The position numbers and the translations under genes are program-made. Of a stretch of DNA of 64,000 nucleotides, positions 44,581 to 57,550 are shown in pieces. The notes under the pieces are model-generated. The model searched no databases and was not told the origin of the DNA. It was given only the letters and a program-made list of their open reading frames with translations. Origin of the DNA: Cocos nucifera. Taxonomy: Eukaryota > Streptophyta > Magnoliopsida > Arecales > Arecaceae. Where the stretch lies: the NCBI GenBank assembly GCA_006176705.1, contig QRFJ01000493.1:1-64000 (forward strand), in the 5' to 3' direction. Within the stretch, counting starts at the first letter, position 1. Every line of letters starts with the position of its first letter.

Positions 44581-46618
44581 TTGTAGAGAGTCAAAGCTTC
44601 TATTTAAACTTATAATTTGACTCAACCAATTTATTTAGAAACTTTATTTTTAAACAAATTAAACTCCCACTATTTTCTTGGATCCCTACACTTTCTTAGC
44701 ATAGATACAAAAATCTCTACGATCATTGATTTCTAGTGGATGGTACAGTCCCACTGACTGGCTTATCATCTCACATAATAGTTATTGGTGATGGATCAAT
44801 CAATGAGTGGACAACTCTTGTCCAATGTTTCTCTAAATATGGTGCACTCAAACCTGACCTCTAATTCATGAAGCTCACCATACCTGTAATATTGTTTCAC
44901 TCCTTAGTTAAGTCAAATCCATCATTTGTATAAATTGAATTTCTGATTGGGTCTCTCACCATATCCAGAATATTGAGCCTAACCCATCCTCCAACCCATA
45001 GCATCCAATGCATAATAGACATGGTTGCATCTTTTTGGTGCAACTGAATCACTATATCCAGTCAAGAACAATCAACCTCGAGAAGGATCCGTACATCTAC
45101 AATGGTGGAAGACCTAGGACTTAATATTTTTTTAGAGAGATTTGATTTGGTCTCTTAGACTCAACTAGTCATAACATTTAAGACTAACCCAGTGGCATGG
45201 GTTAGCTTGAATCGTTAGTCACCTCAAACTAGAACTGGATCCACTCAATCGGCCAGGTAAGTGAGATCAGTGAGAGGAATATACCATTAACTCATCGTGA
45301 ATGCATTTAGATCGAGTAGCTTTCAATTAAAGACCACTGATCGTAATTGCCATACTTACCTTAGACATCGACTTGTCTGACCAGAATTAATCGAGTTAGC
45401 TTACAATGTAGGCTTGAACCGTAGAGTCAAATTAGGTCATAACTTGATCAATCATATGTGACTGCGAGTCGATCTTGATCCAAACTTAATCCTATTAGGC
45501 TGGTCAAATCTAAGCACTTTTGATCCCACCTAACCAACTCTTGATTTAATTTGATTAACCGCTAGACCTAATTAAGCTACCCACATCCGAACCCATGATT
45601 TATGAAGGTATCTTTGATCTAAAAAATTCATAATTTTAGACCTAATTAATTTCATAGACTTAATTCTTAATTAAGTCCAACATTTAATAACAAAATATGC
45701 ATAAAAATCCTAGGGTTTCAGGATCTAGAATTTTGTAGAAAAGTATATTTTTGATTTTTGATTAAGGACAAACATGTAGCACTCCTACACGCCATAAGAG
45801 CACCCCATCGAATGAGAAGAGAGGGCCTTTAAACCCTTCATACTCTTATGATTGGACGGTCAAAGGGAATGCCTTAATCAGAAATATGAACTGTACTACA
45901 AAACTATTAGATCTAAAGCATATAACTATTAGATCTAATCTATACATATTTTGTATACATCTCATATATTAAATTAAATATTTAAATTTATGTTTTAGAT
46001 CTGATTACATCTGATGTAATATCTAAAACTAAAATTTTAAATGATCTCATCATAAAAAATTTTAATCTAGGCTACTCATGACATAAATCTATGGAACTAG
46101 TCTAGACATGTATTGCATATGTCATACACATAAAATTTTTAAATACATATCATGCTTTCAGATCTACTTATATCACATATAATATCTAAAATTTAACTAA
46201 TCTAATCACATAATGTTCAAAAAATTAAATGAACATTTCATAAAATTTTTGATCTAGACTATGAGATTAAACTAGAGATCTAGTCTAGACATATGCTGCT
46301 TATATCATATATATCAAAATTTTAAATTAGATCTTATATTTCAGATCTGATTACATCTAATGTAATATCTAAAATTTAAATGATCAAATCATAAAAAATT
46401 AAATTAGATCTAATCTAAAATATATTTGAAAACTATCATGATATGGAATAATAGATCTAGACTAGAACATGCATTATTTATGTCAAACATATATATTTAA
46501 AACATGCAATTTTTAATTTCAGATCTAATTACATTCTATGTAACATCTAAAAATTAAATAATCAAATCATAAAAAATAATTTTAGATCAATCTAAAGATA
46601 GATTGGAAGCAGCAACCT
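44581..46618 (-). other. Copia D leader
   Basis: About 2 kb of non-coding leader is homologous to those of A, B and E, with the CTACAATGGTGGAAGACCTA block at about 45100 and the block with GAGGGCCTTTAAACCC at about 45825. The AT-rich part at 45960-46600 contains four or five imperfect repeats, roughly 120-180 bp apart, of TTTCAGATCTGATTACATC-like sequence. Confidence 0.7.
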
Positions 46619-46631
46619 GGCTCTGATATCA
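46619..46631 (-). other. Primer binding site of copia D
   Basis: The minus strand reads TGATATCAGAGCC, the tRNA-iMet PBS with one G-to-A change, two bases inside the 5' LTR. Confidence 0.9.
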
Positions 46632-46633
46632 AT

Positions 46634-48765
46634 TGAAGGAAAAACTAGATTTTCCTGCCGCAGGATGCATCTGATCGGATCAGATTTATAGTAGAATAAT
46701 TTTAAAAATTTTCTATGATCTGATCAGATTTGAGAGTTCTCAAATCTAACTAGATTGATCTAAAATTAGAAGTAAAATAAAACTAAAAATAGTGATAATA
46801 ATTATTACTTGATTGGGTAAATTGTTTACCCATTGTGATGATCTAATGACTGATCTGAGGTTCTGATTGAGCCGTGCATATGCCTGACCTCTATCGGTAT
46901 CCACTCAGATCAGATTTGAAAGTCTCCTCCTTCTGAATCTAATCTCTAAAGATCAGATTTGATGTCTTCCCATAGAGCCTTCAAAATGAACTCCAAAGGC
47001 TACGTGTTCGTCTCACGAACATCATCATCTCTCGCTGATCTTCGCATCGATGGAACTTGATCTTTGCTCATAAGTTTTGTCCAACTCTTGGGCATGGAGA
47101 AGAGGGAGAGAATTAGATGAGGAAGGTGTGGAGATGAATATTTTGGTAGGGCTTCATCGTAGAAAAATTGCTATGCACAATAGCTTGCACAGGGCTCTAT
47201 TTATAGACCTAGTCAGGAGTCCCTTCACATATAACTTTGAACAGGTCAAAGTTTAACATGCAGAAGGACTTCTTAACTAATCTCCATGCCCCACCCTCTT
47301 ATTTTTCTAATTTTGTTGCATAAAATTCAGAAAAAGTTGGCATGAAGATGGAGAGATAAAGCTTGGATGGTGCAAGGAACTTATCTCCTAGATATTTGAT
47401 CTCATCAAGTATGTTTGACCCAATCAAATCCCATTTGAATGGGACACCTCCACCCTATCCATATGGGGCACACGGCCAAAGGAGGAGTGCACCCCTTATT
47501 TCTCACATAAACATCTAGGGGTGTGCATCCCTAGAAAATCTCCATGGGGCGCACGCCCCTTATCCTTTAGTTCCTACATTCAGGTCGACATTTGACTTTA
47601 TCCTATTCCCATCTTATGGGATTAAGACAAAACCTTTTCAAGTCCCATCCAATGAATTTATGTCAAGTTCTAATCAAGTTAGAATAAGTCTTATCAAATC
47701 AAGACTCGATCCAGTTAGATCAAGAAAAATTCATCTAGAATTTATGGGAGAAGCTTGTCCAAATTTCATCTCATGATTTTAGGACAAGTCCTAATCTGAC
47801 AAAGACAATCCTTATCTTTTTTCCATCTTATGGGATTTAGGACAAGTCTTGATTAGGTCAGGACAAGGTTCAATTAGATCAAGATAAATTCCTACAAAGT
47901 TTATGGATAAGCCTTGTCCAAATAGTTTTAGAAATTAGCAGGTCTTGTCATGTTTCTATCCGATGAATTAGGATAAGCCTAGATCAGGTTAGGATAAGAC
48001 TTTTTTGATCTAAATAAATTTTAGTCGGACTAGGATAGAGCCATACAAGGCTCTCAGATAAGTCAAATCCAATTTAGCTCAGCTGAGAAGAACTAGAAAG
48101 ATGACAAAAAGAGAATATTAGGTTCAATCATGTGCTAGCATGATTTTCTTGAACCTAATTAGTTTAATCCAAATCAATCAAACTGGGTTAGCACAATTGA
48201 TGACATCCAAATCCAAACCCTTATTTGTGTGATCCAATTAGGTTTAGTTCTGCATGGTAATGAGAGATGTCGTGATCTCCATCAACGACGTCATCAAAAT
48301 ATCTTTTGATAGATCAGAACTCTTTTGATTCATCCAATTAGAATCATCGATCATCAAGACAATTTTAATTGATTCCAAAATTCATCAGTGATACCTAGCA
48401 GTATATGGTAGCAATCCATCAAAATCAAATAGCGAATCTCTCAGTGTAGCTATCTGTGTGATTGGATTCTTTTATCGTGAGTCCCGATGGAATTAGGGTT
48501 AAGGCGAACTCGTCAAACCCAACACCCGTCATATGAATGAGTCATTCGATTTGAGTCTGATGTGAAACACTAATAGAAACTCCTTTCTATTATTTCATAC
48601 TTACCATGGTCATGGGTTTTAGGACTTAATCTTATATTCATCATAGGACTACTCCTCTACTGAGATTGATAGATTCCATCTTGGTGCGATCCAATTTCTA
48701 TAATGAACATGCTATAGTCAGCATTCATCTCAGAATTTCGAATGACTAGAAGATTGAGTTATGGT
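46634..48765 (-). repeat. Copia D 5' LTR, first part
   Basis: The LTR starts TGAAGGAAAAACTAG and matches the 3' LTR up to GAGTTATGG at 48764, where copia E is inserted. It has the TATA box TATAAATA (minus) at 47198-47205 and the dyad at 48118-48158. The remainder is 53932-54439. Confidence 0.9.
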
Positions 48766-51046
48766 TGTTAGATATATGTACCCTAGAAGCCAGAATTGGC
48801 TGACACTTATAATACACTTCTAAGGGCAAAATTATAATTTTAACTAAAATCAATAAAATAAATTATTTTCTATCACATATGTGTATTTAGTGTCTGTGAT
48901 ACATCCTTTGAGTTAATGGTAATGATAATTCATATTTTCAAGAGTTGAAAATTTAAGATATGAATAATCATTATTAACTAATAAATTGCTCCTGACCATA
49001 GGATCATCACGAGGATGGTGATTGATCCGAAAGGTAGTGTACAATCACTTCTCTTTAGTAGATAAGTCTTGAGTCTACAGTGTGGAGATATCGGAGCGAG
49101 AGTATAGGTACTCGTTAGAGAACGAGGGCATTGAGCGTGACTACCTCGAGTAGTCAATAGGAAGTCTACTTTCTCGTCAATGACTGACTCGATGCAGCAG
49201 TGGTGTGTCTGATTCTTTGATCTGAGATGCATCGGTAGTTCATCTTGAGGGTGTTATAGTTTGACTACACCATAACTCGGTCTCCTAGCCATATGGAACC
49301 CTGAGGTGTATGTTGGCTATAGCATGTTCATTGTAGGAACTAGATTGCATCAAGATGGAATCTATCTACCTCGGTGGTAGAGGAGCAGCCCTATGATGAT
49401 CATGAGAATCAAGTCCAGAAGCCCATGGCCATGGTAGAGTGAAATAATAGAAAGAGTTTCTATTTAGGTTTTCACATCGAACTTGAATCGAATGATTACA
49501 TCATATGATAGAAACTAGGGTTTGATGAGTTCACCTTAATCCTAATCTGATCGGGGCTCAAGATAGAAGAACTTAATCACACAGGTAGCTGCACCAAGAG
49601 GTTCGCATTCAGCTCTGATGGATTGCCACCATATACTGCTAGGTGTCACTGGTGGATTTTGGGAGCAATTAGAATAATTTAGATGATCGATCATTCTAGC
49701 TGTTCGAATCAGAAGAGTTTTGATCCATCGAAAAAAGTTTCGATGATGTCGATGATAGAGATCATGACATATCCCATTACCATACAGAACAAAACCTAAC
49801 TGGGTCACACAAACAAGGGTTTGAATCTGGTGATCATCAATTGAATTGATCCAGTTCAATTGATCTGAATGAGATTCAATTAGGTTCAAAAAAATCGTGC
49901 TAGCACTCGATTGAACCTAACATTCTTCTTTTACTATCATAAATAGTTGTCCTTACTAAGCCAAAGGAGTTTATACTCATTCAGAGGCCTTCACTTAGTC
50001 TGACTGGAGTTTGTCTAGATCAGAAAAGGATTGTCTTATTTTATAAGATAATACCTACTATTTTTGGTCACCTACAATTTCTCATCCTTTGACTTTGGTC
50101 AAAAGTTGATCTTTGACTGGTCAAATATTGACCATTGACACTTTGACTTCTATCCACATGTCATGCACCTATTGGAGAGTTGGTGGGGGCTTGTCCCCTT
50201 GCCAGAACCTAGCAAGGAGGAGGGCGCACACCACCCTTGGTGTGTGCCCAAGTTGGAGGCGCCTAGGAGTCCCTGTTGGATAGGAACTCCATCTCCTTTT
50301 TGGATTTCGATTAGACTTCTCCTAAGAACCAAGTTTGACTGATCTTAGGCGCCATCTAAGGAGGAATCCAAGAGACTCTATTTTGACCAATCAGATTTAG
50401 ATCTAATTTTACAAAGGGTTGTGATTGGTTGGGAAGAAGAGGAGTTGGATCACGCATACTCTATAAATAAGACCCTATGCCTAACTCAAGGAGAATCCAA
50501 AATCAATTGAAAATCCCACGCCCCAAGGCTACCTCTCCTCTCCTCCTCCATTCCAAGTCCATCTTCTTCCTCTCCTCTCCATGCCTAAAGGAGTTTAGGA
50601 TCCAAGTTGGTGCAATCCAGACGAGAGAAAGGCGATAGAAAGCTAGAAGGCAGCGCTGCTGCAAAGGACAGCTGCTGATCTTCAAAAGGTATTTTGAAGA
50701 TCCTCCAAATCAGATCCAAATATGATTTTTGGAGATGTGATAGAGAATAAGAGGATCTTCAAATCCAACCTGAGTGGATACTGGTAGAGGCCAGGCACTT
50801 GCATGGCTAGATCCAGAATCTTCCGCTGCATACAGGATCATCAATGGGTAATAGGATTATCTTACATCAAGGTAAATTAAATATGATTTAATTTATCTAT
50901 ATTTTGTTTTTATTTTTAAAATAATAAAAACTAGATCTAAAATATCCTAGATCTAATTTAGATTAAATAAAAAAAATTTTAAAATATATCTTTTGATCCG
51001 ATCAGATCTGAACGGACCTAGTCCGAAAAATTAGGATTTTCCTTCA
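48766..51046 (+). repeat. Copia E 5' LTR
   Basis: The LTR is 2,281 bp, TGTTAGATATATGTACCC to GATTTTCCTTCA. The TATA box TATAAATA lies at 50462-50469, the dyad at 49880-49920. Small frames inside it (for example 49542-49889 and 50150-50332 minus) are LTR sequence that recurs in C and in the other E LTR part. Confidence 0.92.
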
Positions 51047-51047
51047 C

Positions 51048-51059
51048 TAGTATCAGAGC
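51048..51059 (+). other. Primer binding site of copia E
   Basis: TAGTATCAGAGC is the tRNA-iMet PBS with one G-to-A change, one base after the LTR end. Confidence 0.9.
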
Positions 51060-52700
51060 AAGGTTCTAAAGTATTTAGCTCTAATTTCAAATTTATTTTA
51101 ATTATAAAATAAGTTATTTTAGATGTCACATGAGATGTGATCAGATCTAAAATCAAAAAAAAATTAAAATTAAATGATTTGGATCTAAGATTAGAAAATA
51201 TGCATGACTAGTTCTAAAATAGAATGGTTCTATAGAATAATCTTGCATGTTTATAATTTAATTTAATTAAATCATATTTTAGATCTATTTATTTATTATT
51301 TTTTAATATTATAATTATTATAATAACATCTAAAAAATAGTGAATAAAAATTATTTTATTTTAAACATCATATGAGATATGATTGATGCATGTCTAGACT
51401 AGTTGTAGAATAGTTCTACATAGTTGTCTAGATTAGAGTTTATTTTGATAAGATTAATTTAAATCTAATTTTTTAGATTATTATGAGATAATTTAGATTT
51501 AAAAATATGCATGATTCGATACATGAGATGTATGCAAAATATGCCATGATTAGATCTAATTTATATATGAGATACATGATATAGATCTAAAATTGTTTTA
51601 TAGCATTACATGTTTCTGATTAAGGCGTTCCTCTTGGCCGTCCGATCATAAGAATGAAGAAGGGTTTAAAGGCCCTCTTCTCTCATTCGATGGGGTGTTC
51701 TTATGATGTGTAGGGATGCTGCGCATTCATCCTTAATCACAAATTCAAAACTTACTTTCTGCAAAATCCTAAGATCCTGAAATCCTAAGATTTATTATGC
51801 ATATTTTATTTATGAATCCTAATTAATTAAAAATTAAGATTATAAAATATTAATTAGATCTAAAATTAAGAATTTCAGATCTAAGATATATTCATAATAC
51901 TAGTTCGAGCTTGGGTAGCTCAATTAGATCTAAGCGGTTGATCAAACCGAATCAAGAGTTAGTTAGATGGGATCAACAATGCTTAAATTGACCAGTCTAA
52001 TAGGATTAAGTCTAGGTCAAGATCGAGTCACGATCAAGCAAGACCTAATTAGGCTCAGAGATTAGAGTCTGAATTGTAGGCTAATCTAATTGGTTCTGGC
52101 TCAACAATTTGGTGTCAAGGTAAGTTTGGCACATACGATCGACTGATTTTTAATTAGGAGCTACTCAACCTGAATGCATTCTTGTACGAGTTAATGGCAT
52201 ATCCCTTCCACTGGTCTCACTTACTTGACCATATTTGTTAACCCAGTTCTGATCTGAGGTGGTTAATAATCCGAGCTAACCCATGCCACTAGGTTAGTCA
52301 TAATTGTTATAACTATGACAACTCTAGTTTAATGAGATCTGAATCAATTCTCCCTAAGAAAAGATTAGGTCCAAGATCTTCCACCATTGTAGATGTGTGG
52401 GCCCTTTTCGGGGTTGATTGTTCTCGACTGGATACAGTAGCTCAGTTGCACCGAAAAGATGCAACCATGTCTATTAGGCATTGGACGCTATGGACTGGAG
52501 GATGAGTTGGACTCAATATTCCAAATACGGTGAGAGACTCAATTAGAAATCCATTCTGTGCAAATGGTGGGTCTGACTTAACTAAGAAATGGATCAATAT
52601 TCCGAATACAGTGAGATTCATGAATTAGAGACCATGTTTGGATGCACCATGATTAGAGAATCATTGAACAAGAGTTGTTCACTTATTGGCTAACCTTGTT
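51060..52700 (+). other. Copia E leader
   Basis: This is non-coding leader collinear with that of A, B and D. The CTCTTCTCTCATTCGATGGG block is at about 51676, and TCTTCCACCATTGTAGATGT at about 52376. It stops shortly before the gag start would be expected and is joined to mid-LTR at about 52700. Confidence 0.75.
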
Positions 52701-53931
52701 TGGGTTTGAATCTGGTGATCATCAATTGAACTTATCCAGTTCAATTGATCTGAATGAGATTCAATTAGGTTCAAGAAAATCGTGCTAGCACTCGATTGAA
52801 CCTAACGTTCTTCTTTTACTATCGTAAATAGTTATCCTCACTGAGCCAAAGGAGTTTGTGCTCATTTAGAGACCTTCACTTGGTCTAACTAGAGCCTGTC
52901 CAGGTCAAAAAAGGGTTGTCTTATTTTGTAAGACAATACCTACCATTTTTGATCATCTACCATTTCTCGTCCTTTGACTTTGGTCAAAAGTTGATCTTTT
53001 ACTAGTCAAATATTGACCATTGATACTTTGACTTCTATCCATGTGTCACGCACCTATTGGAGAGCTGGTGGGGGCTTGTCCCTCTGTCAGAACCTGGCAA
53101 GGAGGAGGGCGCACGCCACCCTTGGCGTGTGCCCAAGCTGGAGGCATCCAAGAGTTTCTGTTGGACAGAAACTCCATCTCCTTTTTGGATTTCGATTAGA
53201 CTTCTCCTAAGAACCAAGTTTGACTGGTCTTAGGCACCATCTAAGGAGGAATTCAAGGGACTCTATTCCCACCAATCAAATTTAGATCTGATTTCATAAA
53301 GGATTATAATTGGTTGGGAAGAAGAGGAGTTGGATCACGCATAGTCTATAAATAAGACCCTATGCCTAACTCAAGGAGAATCCAAAATCAATTGAAAATC
53401 CTACACCCCAAGGCTGCCTCTCCTCTCCTCCTCCATGCCAAGTCCATCTTCTCCCTCTCCTCTCCATTCCCAAAGGAGTTTGGAATCCAAGTTGGTGCAC
53501 TCCAGACGAGACAAAGATGATAGAAAGCTAGAAGGCTGCACTGCTGCAAAGGACAACTGCTGATCTTCAAAAGATGTTTTGAAAATTCTTCAAATTAGAT
53601 CCAGATCTGATTTTTGGAGATGTGATAGAGAAGAAGAGAATCTCTAGATCCAGTTCGAGTGGATATCGATAGAGGCCAGGCACTTGCATGGCTAGATCCA
53701 GAATCTTCCGCTGCATACAAGATCATCAATGGATAATAGGATTATCCTACATTAAGGTAAATTAAATATGATTTAATTTATCTATATTTTATTTTTATTA
53801 TTAGAATAATAAAAATTAGATTTGAAATATTTCAAATCTGATCTGGATCAAAGAAAAAAAATTTTAAAATATATCTCTTGATTCGATCAAATCTGAATGA
53901 ACCTGATCCAGAAAATCAGGATTTTCCTTCA
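52700..53931 (+). repeat. Copia E 3' LTR (5' part deleted)
   Basis: This matches 49815-51046 of the 5' LTR, from GGGTTTGAATCTGGTGATC to TTTTCCTTCA. It keeps the dyad (52765-52805) and TATA box (53347-53354). The first 1,050 bp or so of the LTR, with the PPT boundary, are gone. Confidence 0.92.
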
Positions 53932-54439
53932 ATGATGTAGTCAAATTATAACACCCTCAAGGTGAACTACCGATGCACCTCAGATTAAAAAATTAGACAC
54001 ATGCTGTAGCATCGAGCTAGTCATCGATGAGAAGATAGGCTCCCTTATGACTGCTCGAGATGATCATGCTCAGTGCTCTCATTCTCTAATAAGTACCTGT
54101 ACTCTCACTTCGGTGTCTCCACATCACAGACTTAAGACTCATCTATCCTAAGAAATTAATTGTACACTGATATATTGGATCGATCATCACCCTCGTGATG
54201 ATCCTACGATCGAAAGTAATTTATGAGTTAATTATGATAACACATGCCTTAAATTCTCAACTCTTGAGAATATGTGTTATCATATCTACTAACTTAATGG
54301 ATGTATCACAGATACTTTAATACACAATGTGATAGAATAAATAATTTTTTAACTAATTTTAAGTTAAAATTATGAAAATGCTCTTAAAAAGTATTTAATA
54401 AGTGTCGGCCAATCTAACTTCTAGGGCACACATCTAATA
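53932..54439 (-). repeat. Copia D 5' LTR, second part
   Basis: The LTR resumes after E with ATGATGTAGTCAAATTATAA and ends ACATCTAATA, matching the end of the 3' LTR at 41090-41602. The gypsy integrase follows at 54445. Confidence 0.9.
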
Positions 54440-54444
54440 TCTTA

Positions 54445-55060
54445 TTGGTGCTTAGTGTCTTTTCTAAAATCAGCTTGATTTGATGATTAAAAATTTCAAC
54501 TTGCCTACTTGTTTGTAGATGATAGGGCATGGCCAATTTATGGATAATATTATACTTCTTCATCAGTGATGCAAAAGATCGATTACAGAAATGTGTTTCA
54601 CGATCACTGATAATAGCTCTAGGGGTACCAAATTGGGAGAAGATGTTTTCTTTAAGAAATTTGATAACAATCCTACTATCATTGGTCTTGCATGGTACTG
54701 CCTCTACCCACTTGGATACATAATCAACCGCTACTAAGATGTATTCATTCCCAAAAGATTTTGAAAAAGGTCCCATGAAGTCTATTCCCCATACATCAAA
54801 AACCTCTAGAATTAAAATTTGATTCATAGGCATCATATCTTTCTTTATGATCTGACCTATTTCTTGACACCTAACATAATTTTTATAATATTCATGGACA
54901 TTTCTAAATAAGTTAGGCTAATAGAATCCACATTGGAGCACTTTAACTATAGTCTTTTTAGCTCCAAAATGACCACCACAAGCTTAGTCATGGCAAAAGG
55001 ATAAAATGCTCCTAACTTCATTATCAGGGACATATCTTCTTATGATTTGGTCAGGATAAT
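54445..55060 (-). pseudogene. Gypsy G integrase, N-terminal part and core
   Basis: The open frame (54414-54836, the last few codons in copia D) has VWGIDFMGPFSKSFGNEYIL, VAVDYVSKWVEAVP, GTPRAIISDRETHFCN and QVEIFNHQIKLILEK. The three catalytic positions D, D and E of the integrase DDE core are all visible. The zinc-finger side lies upstream at 54840-55060 with stops. The protein is cut by copia D; the remaining part is 38607-38992. Confidence 0.9.
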
Positions 55061-55149
55061 GTTTAAATAAATATGGATCATTTCAAATAAAATATTTACT
55101 TAAGAAAAAAATTTATTCTTGTTCTGAGTGGGTCCAGTGCATAGGAATT

Positions 55150-55640
55150 TAGCTGGTGGTTAAGAAATTTACTATATTAGCATACTATAGTTCTGATATT
55201 ACTGACAGTAATTATTCATCAGGGAAGGACTCATTAATAGGTGTTTTCTCAGTTGGTGCAATTACTAGACAAGATAAATGAGGTACCCCTATATTTTTAG
55301 TACCTTTCTTATCCCTGATCTCTAGGTCAAATTCTTACAAAAGTAGGATCCATCTAATTAGGTGTGCCTTAGCATCTTTTTTTGAGAGAAGGTACCTAAT
55401 AGCTAGGTGATCAGTATAGATAAATACATGAGATCCCACTAAGTAGGACTTAAATTTCTCTAAAGCAAAATCTATAGCTAAAAATTTCTTTTCAATAGTT
55501 GAGTAATTAAGCTGTACTTCATTTAAGGTCCTGTTAGCTTAATAGATCACTCGAGGTAGCTTATCGATCTTTTGACCTAAGACAGCTCCTATGGCATGAT
55601 CAAATGCATCGCACATGAGCTTAAAAGGTTGAGTCCATAT
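55150..55640 (-). pseudogene. Gypsy G RNase H (decayed)
   Basis: Reading the minus strand through stops gives CDAFDHAIGAVLGQKIDK, LNEVQLNYSTIEKKFLAIDF, KSYLVGSHVFIYTDHLAIRY and EIRDKKGTKN, the RNase H domain that follows RT in Ty3/gypsy. At least two stops lie within it. Confidence 0.85.
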
Positions 55641-55929
55641 GGATGGATGAATAATTGGAGCCAAAGTTAATTTCTTCTTTAAGTTCTCAAAGAACTTAAG
55701 ACATTCAGGTGTGAAGTCAAATTTGACATCTTTGGCTAATAGGTTAGTTAATGGTCAAGCCACTTTGCTAAAATTCTTGATAAATCATCTATAAAAATCA
55801 GCGTGTCTAAGAAAAGAGCAAATTTTTTTTACTGATCTTGGTGGTGGAAGGTTTTTAATTAAATCTACCTTGGCTTTATCCACTTCAATACCTCATTTTG
55901 AAATTACATGATCAAGGACTATGCCTTCC

Positions 55930-56810
55930 TTACCATAAATTAGCATTTTTTCTAATTTAACACTAGATGCTTCTCCTTACATCTTTCTAAAACTAGTTTA
56001 AGATAATATAGACATTCGAAGAAGGTAGATCCAAAGATGAAAAAATCATTCATGAAAATTTTAAGAAACTTTTCAACTATGTCTGAGAAAATACTAGTCA
56101 TGCATCTTTGAAAAGTAGCTGTTGCATTACATAGCCCAAAGGGCATGCATCTATAGGCAAAGGATCCATATGGATCGGTAAAGATAGTCTTTTCTTGATC
56201 CTCAGGAGCTATAGGAATCTGGTTATATCCCAAATATCCATCTAAAAAATAGTAAAAGTCATGTCCTGCTAGTCTTTCTAACATTTGGTATATGAAGGAT
56301 AGAGAAAAATAATCCTTTCGGATGGCTGTATTTAATTTTCTATAGTCAATGCAGACCCTCCATCCAGTTTGAACTTATATTGGGACCAATTCATTGTTAT
56401 CATTTTGGATTACGGTAACTTCTGACTTCTTGGGTACCACTTGTACTAGGCTTACCCATGAACTATCTAAGATTGGATATATTATTCCATTGTCAAAAAA
56501 TTTTATTATTTCTTTCTTTACAATCTCTTTCATGGTTGGGTTTAGTCTCCTTTGGAGATCTCTTTTTGGCTTTGCATCCTCTAATAAATAAATTTTATGT
56601 TGAACAATCGAGGGACTAATCTTCTTTAAATCAGCCATGGTCCATCCTAATGCTTCTTTATTTTTCTTAAGGATAGTCAATAATTCTTTTTCTTGTATAG
56701 GGTCTAGGTCTACTGAAATAATTACTAGCAAGATTTTTGATAGACCTAGATATGCATATTTTAGGTGTTTGGGGAGTGTCTTTAATTCTAACTTGGGTGT
56801 TTCCTCCACT
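55930..56810 (-). pseudogene. Gypsy G reverse transcriptase (catalytic Asp changed)
   Basis: The N-terminal piece at 56375-56809 has LGWTMADLKKISPSIVQHKI and PTMKEIVKKEIIKFFDNGII. The palm piece at 55952-56284 has FYYFLDGYLGYNQIPIAPED and YRCMPFGLCNATATFQRCM, followed by KIFMNDFFIFG, where gypsy RTs have xxDD. The first Asp of the pair has become Asn, which one G-to-A transition explains. A short broken stretch near 56285-56374 separates the two pieces. Confidence 0.9.
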
Positions 56811-57256
56811 AATGATCTAGATAATGGTTTAATTGGAGGTTCCTATCTAAGTTCTGTATTGACTATAGCCAAATCATTGACCTTCTCAAATTCTTCATGG
56901 TTCTAATTCCCCCATAGTTCTATTTTAGATTTTTCATTACTTAGGTCAATGGGTTTGCAAACATTGTCCTGTATCAAGTTGAGGTCACTTACTTGATTTA
57001 TTTCAAACAGGTTAAAAATATTTAGGTCAGTGGTCATATTACCAAAAGAGAGTTTCATTAGATCATTTTGACAGTTGATTTATGCATTAGGTATGGCTAG
57101 AAATGGTCTAACTAGTATAACTAGGATATGGCCATTTGGATTTATTACATGCTCAGTTTCTAAAATCATAAAGTCTACTGGGTAGATGAAATCACCAACC
57201 TTAATTAATACATCCTCTACTATTCTCCTTAGTATTTTTAAACATCGATCTACTAA

Positions 57257-57550
57257 TTATAAAGTCATTCTTATAGGCTTTAATTCTTTCAACTCTAACT
57301 TTTCATAAACTAAATAAGGTAGTATATTGACACTCACCCATAAGTCTAATAGGGCCTTGTTAATGAAGGTTTTTCCTATGATGCAAGAAATAGTGGGAGA
57401 TCCTGGATCTTTGTATTTTACTAGCACATGGTTTGACAGGTATGAACTCACACTAGCTGCCAGGAAGACTCTCTTAGGTACATTGGTGATATTTTTTCTG
57501 GTACATAAGTCTTTAAGAAATTTAGTATCTGATAAAACTTGTTGGATCAT
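57257..57550 (-). pseudogene. Gypsy G protease region
   Basis: The frame reads VPKRVFLAASVSSYLSNHVL, then ALLDLWVSVNILPYLVYEKL. The motif has the form of the retropepsin active site of plant gypsy elements, in which DLGAS-type sequence is usual; here Gly-Ala is Trp-Val while the Asp remains. The stretches 56810-57256 and 57551-57963 are linkers to RT and gag with stops. Confidence 0.75.

Larger units (their letters stand above)
48766..53931 (+). mobile_element. Copia element E inserted in the LTR of copia D (internally deleted)
   Basis: E runs on the plus strand: complete 5' LTR 48766-51046, PBS 51048-51059, leader to about 52700, then directly the last 1,230 bp of the 3' LTR. Everything from gag to PPT and the first part of the 3' LTR is missing. 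Flanks ATGGT (48761-48765) and ATGAT (53932-53936) are a target-site duplication with one transition, and the D LTR reads on across them. It belongs to the same subfamily as copia C but its LTR parts are visibly more diverged, so it is older than C. Confidence 0.92.
38993..54439 (-). mobile_element. Copia element D inserted in gypsy integrase
   Basis: D has 3' LTR 38993-41602, PPT, decayed RNase H-RT-IN-gag, leader, PBS 46619-46631 and 5' LTR 46634-48765 plus 53937-54439. The flanks TCCTA (38988-38992) and TCTTA (54440-54444) are a target-site duplication with one transition, and the gypsy integrase reads on across the two flanks. D lacks the protease region and has several other deletions in Pol. 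Its 5' LTR is split by copia E. Confidence 0.92.
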
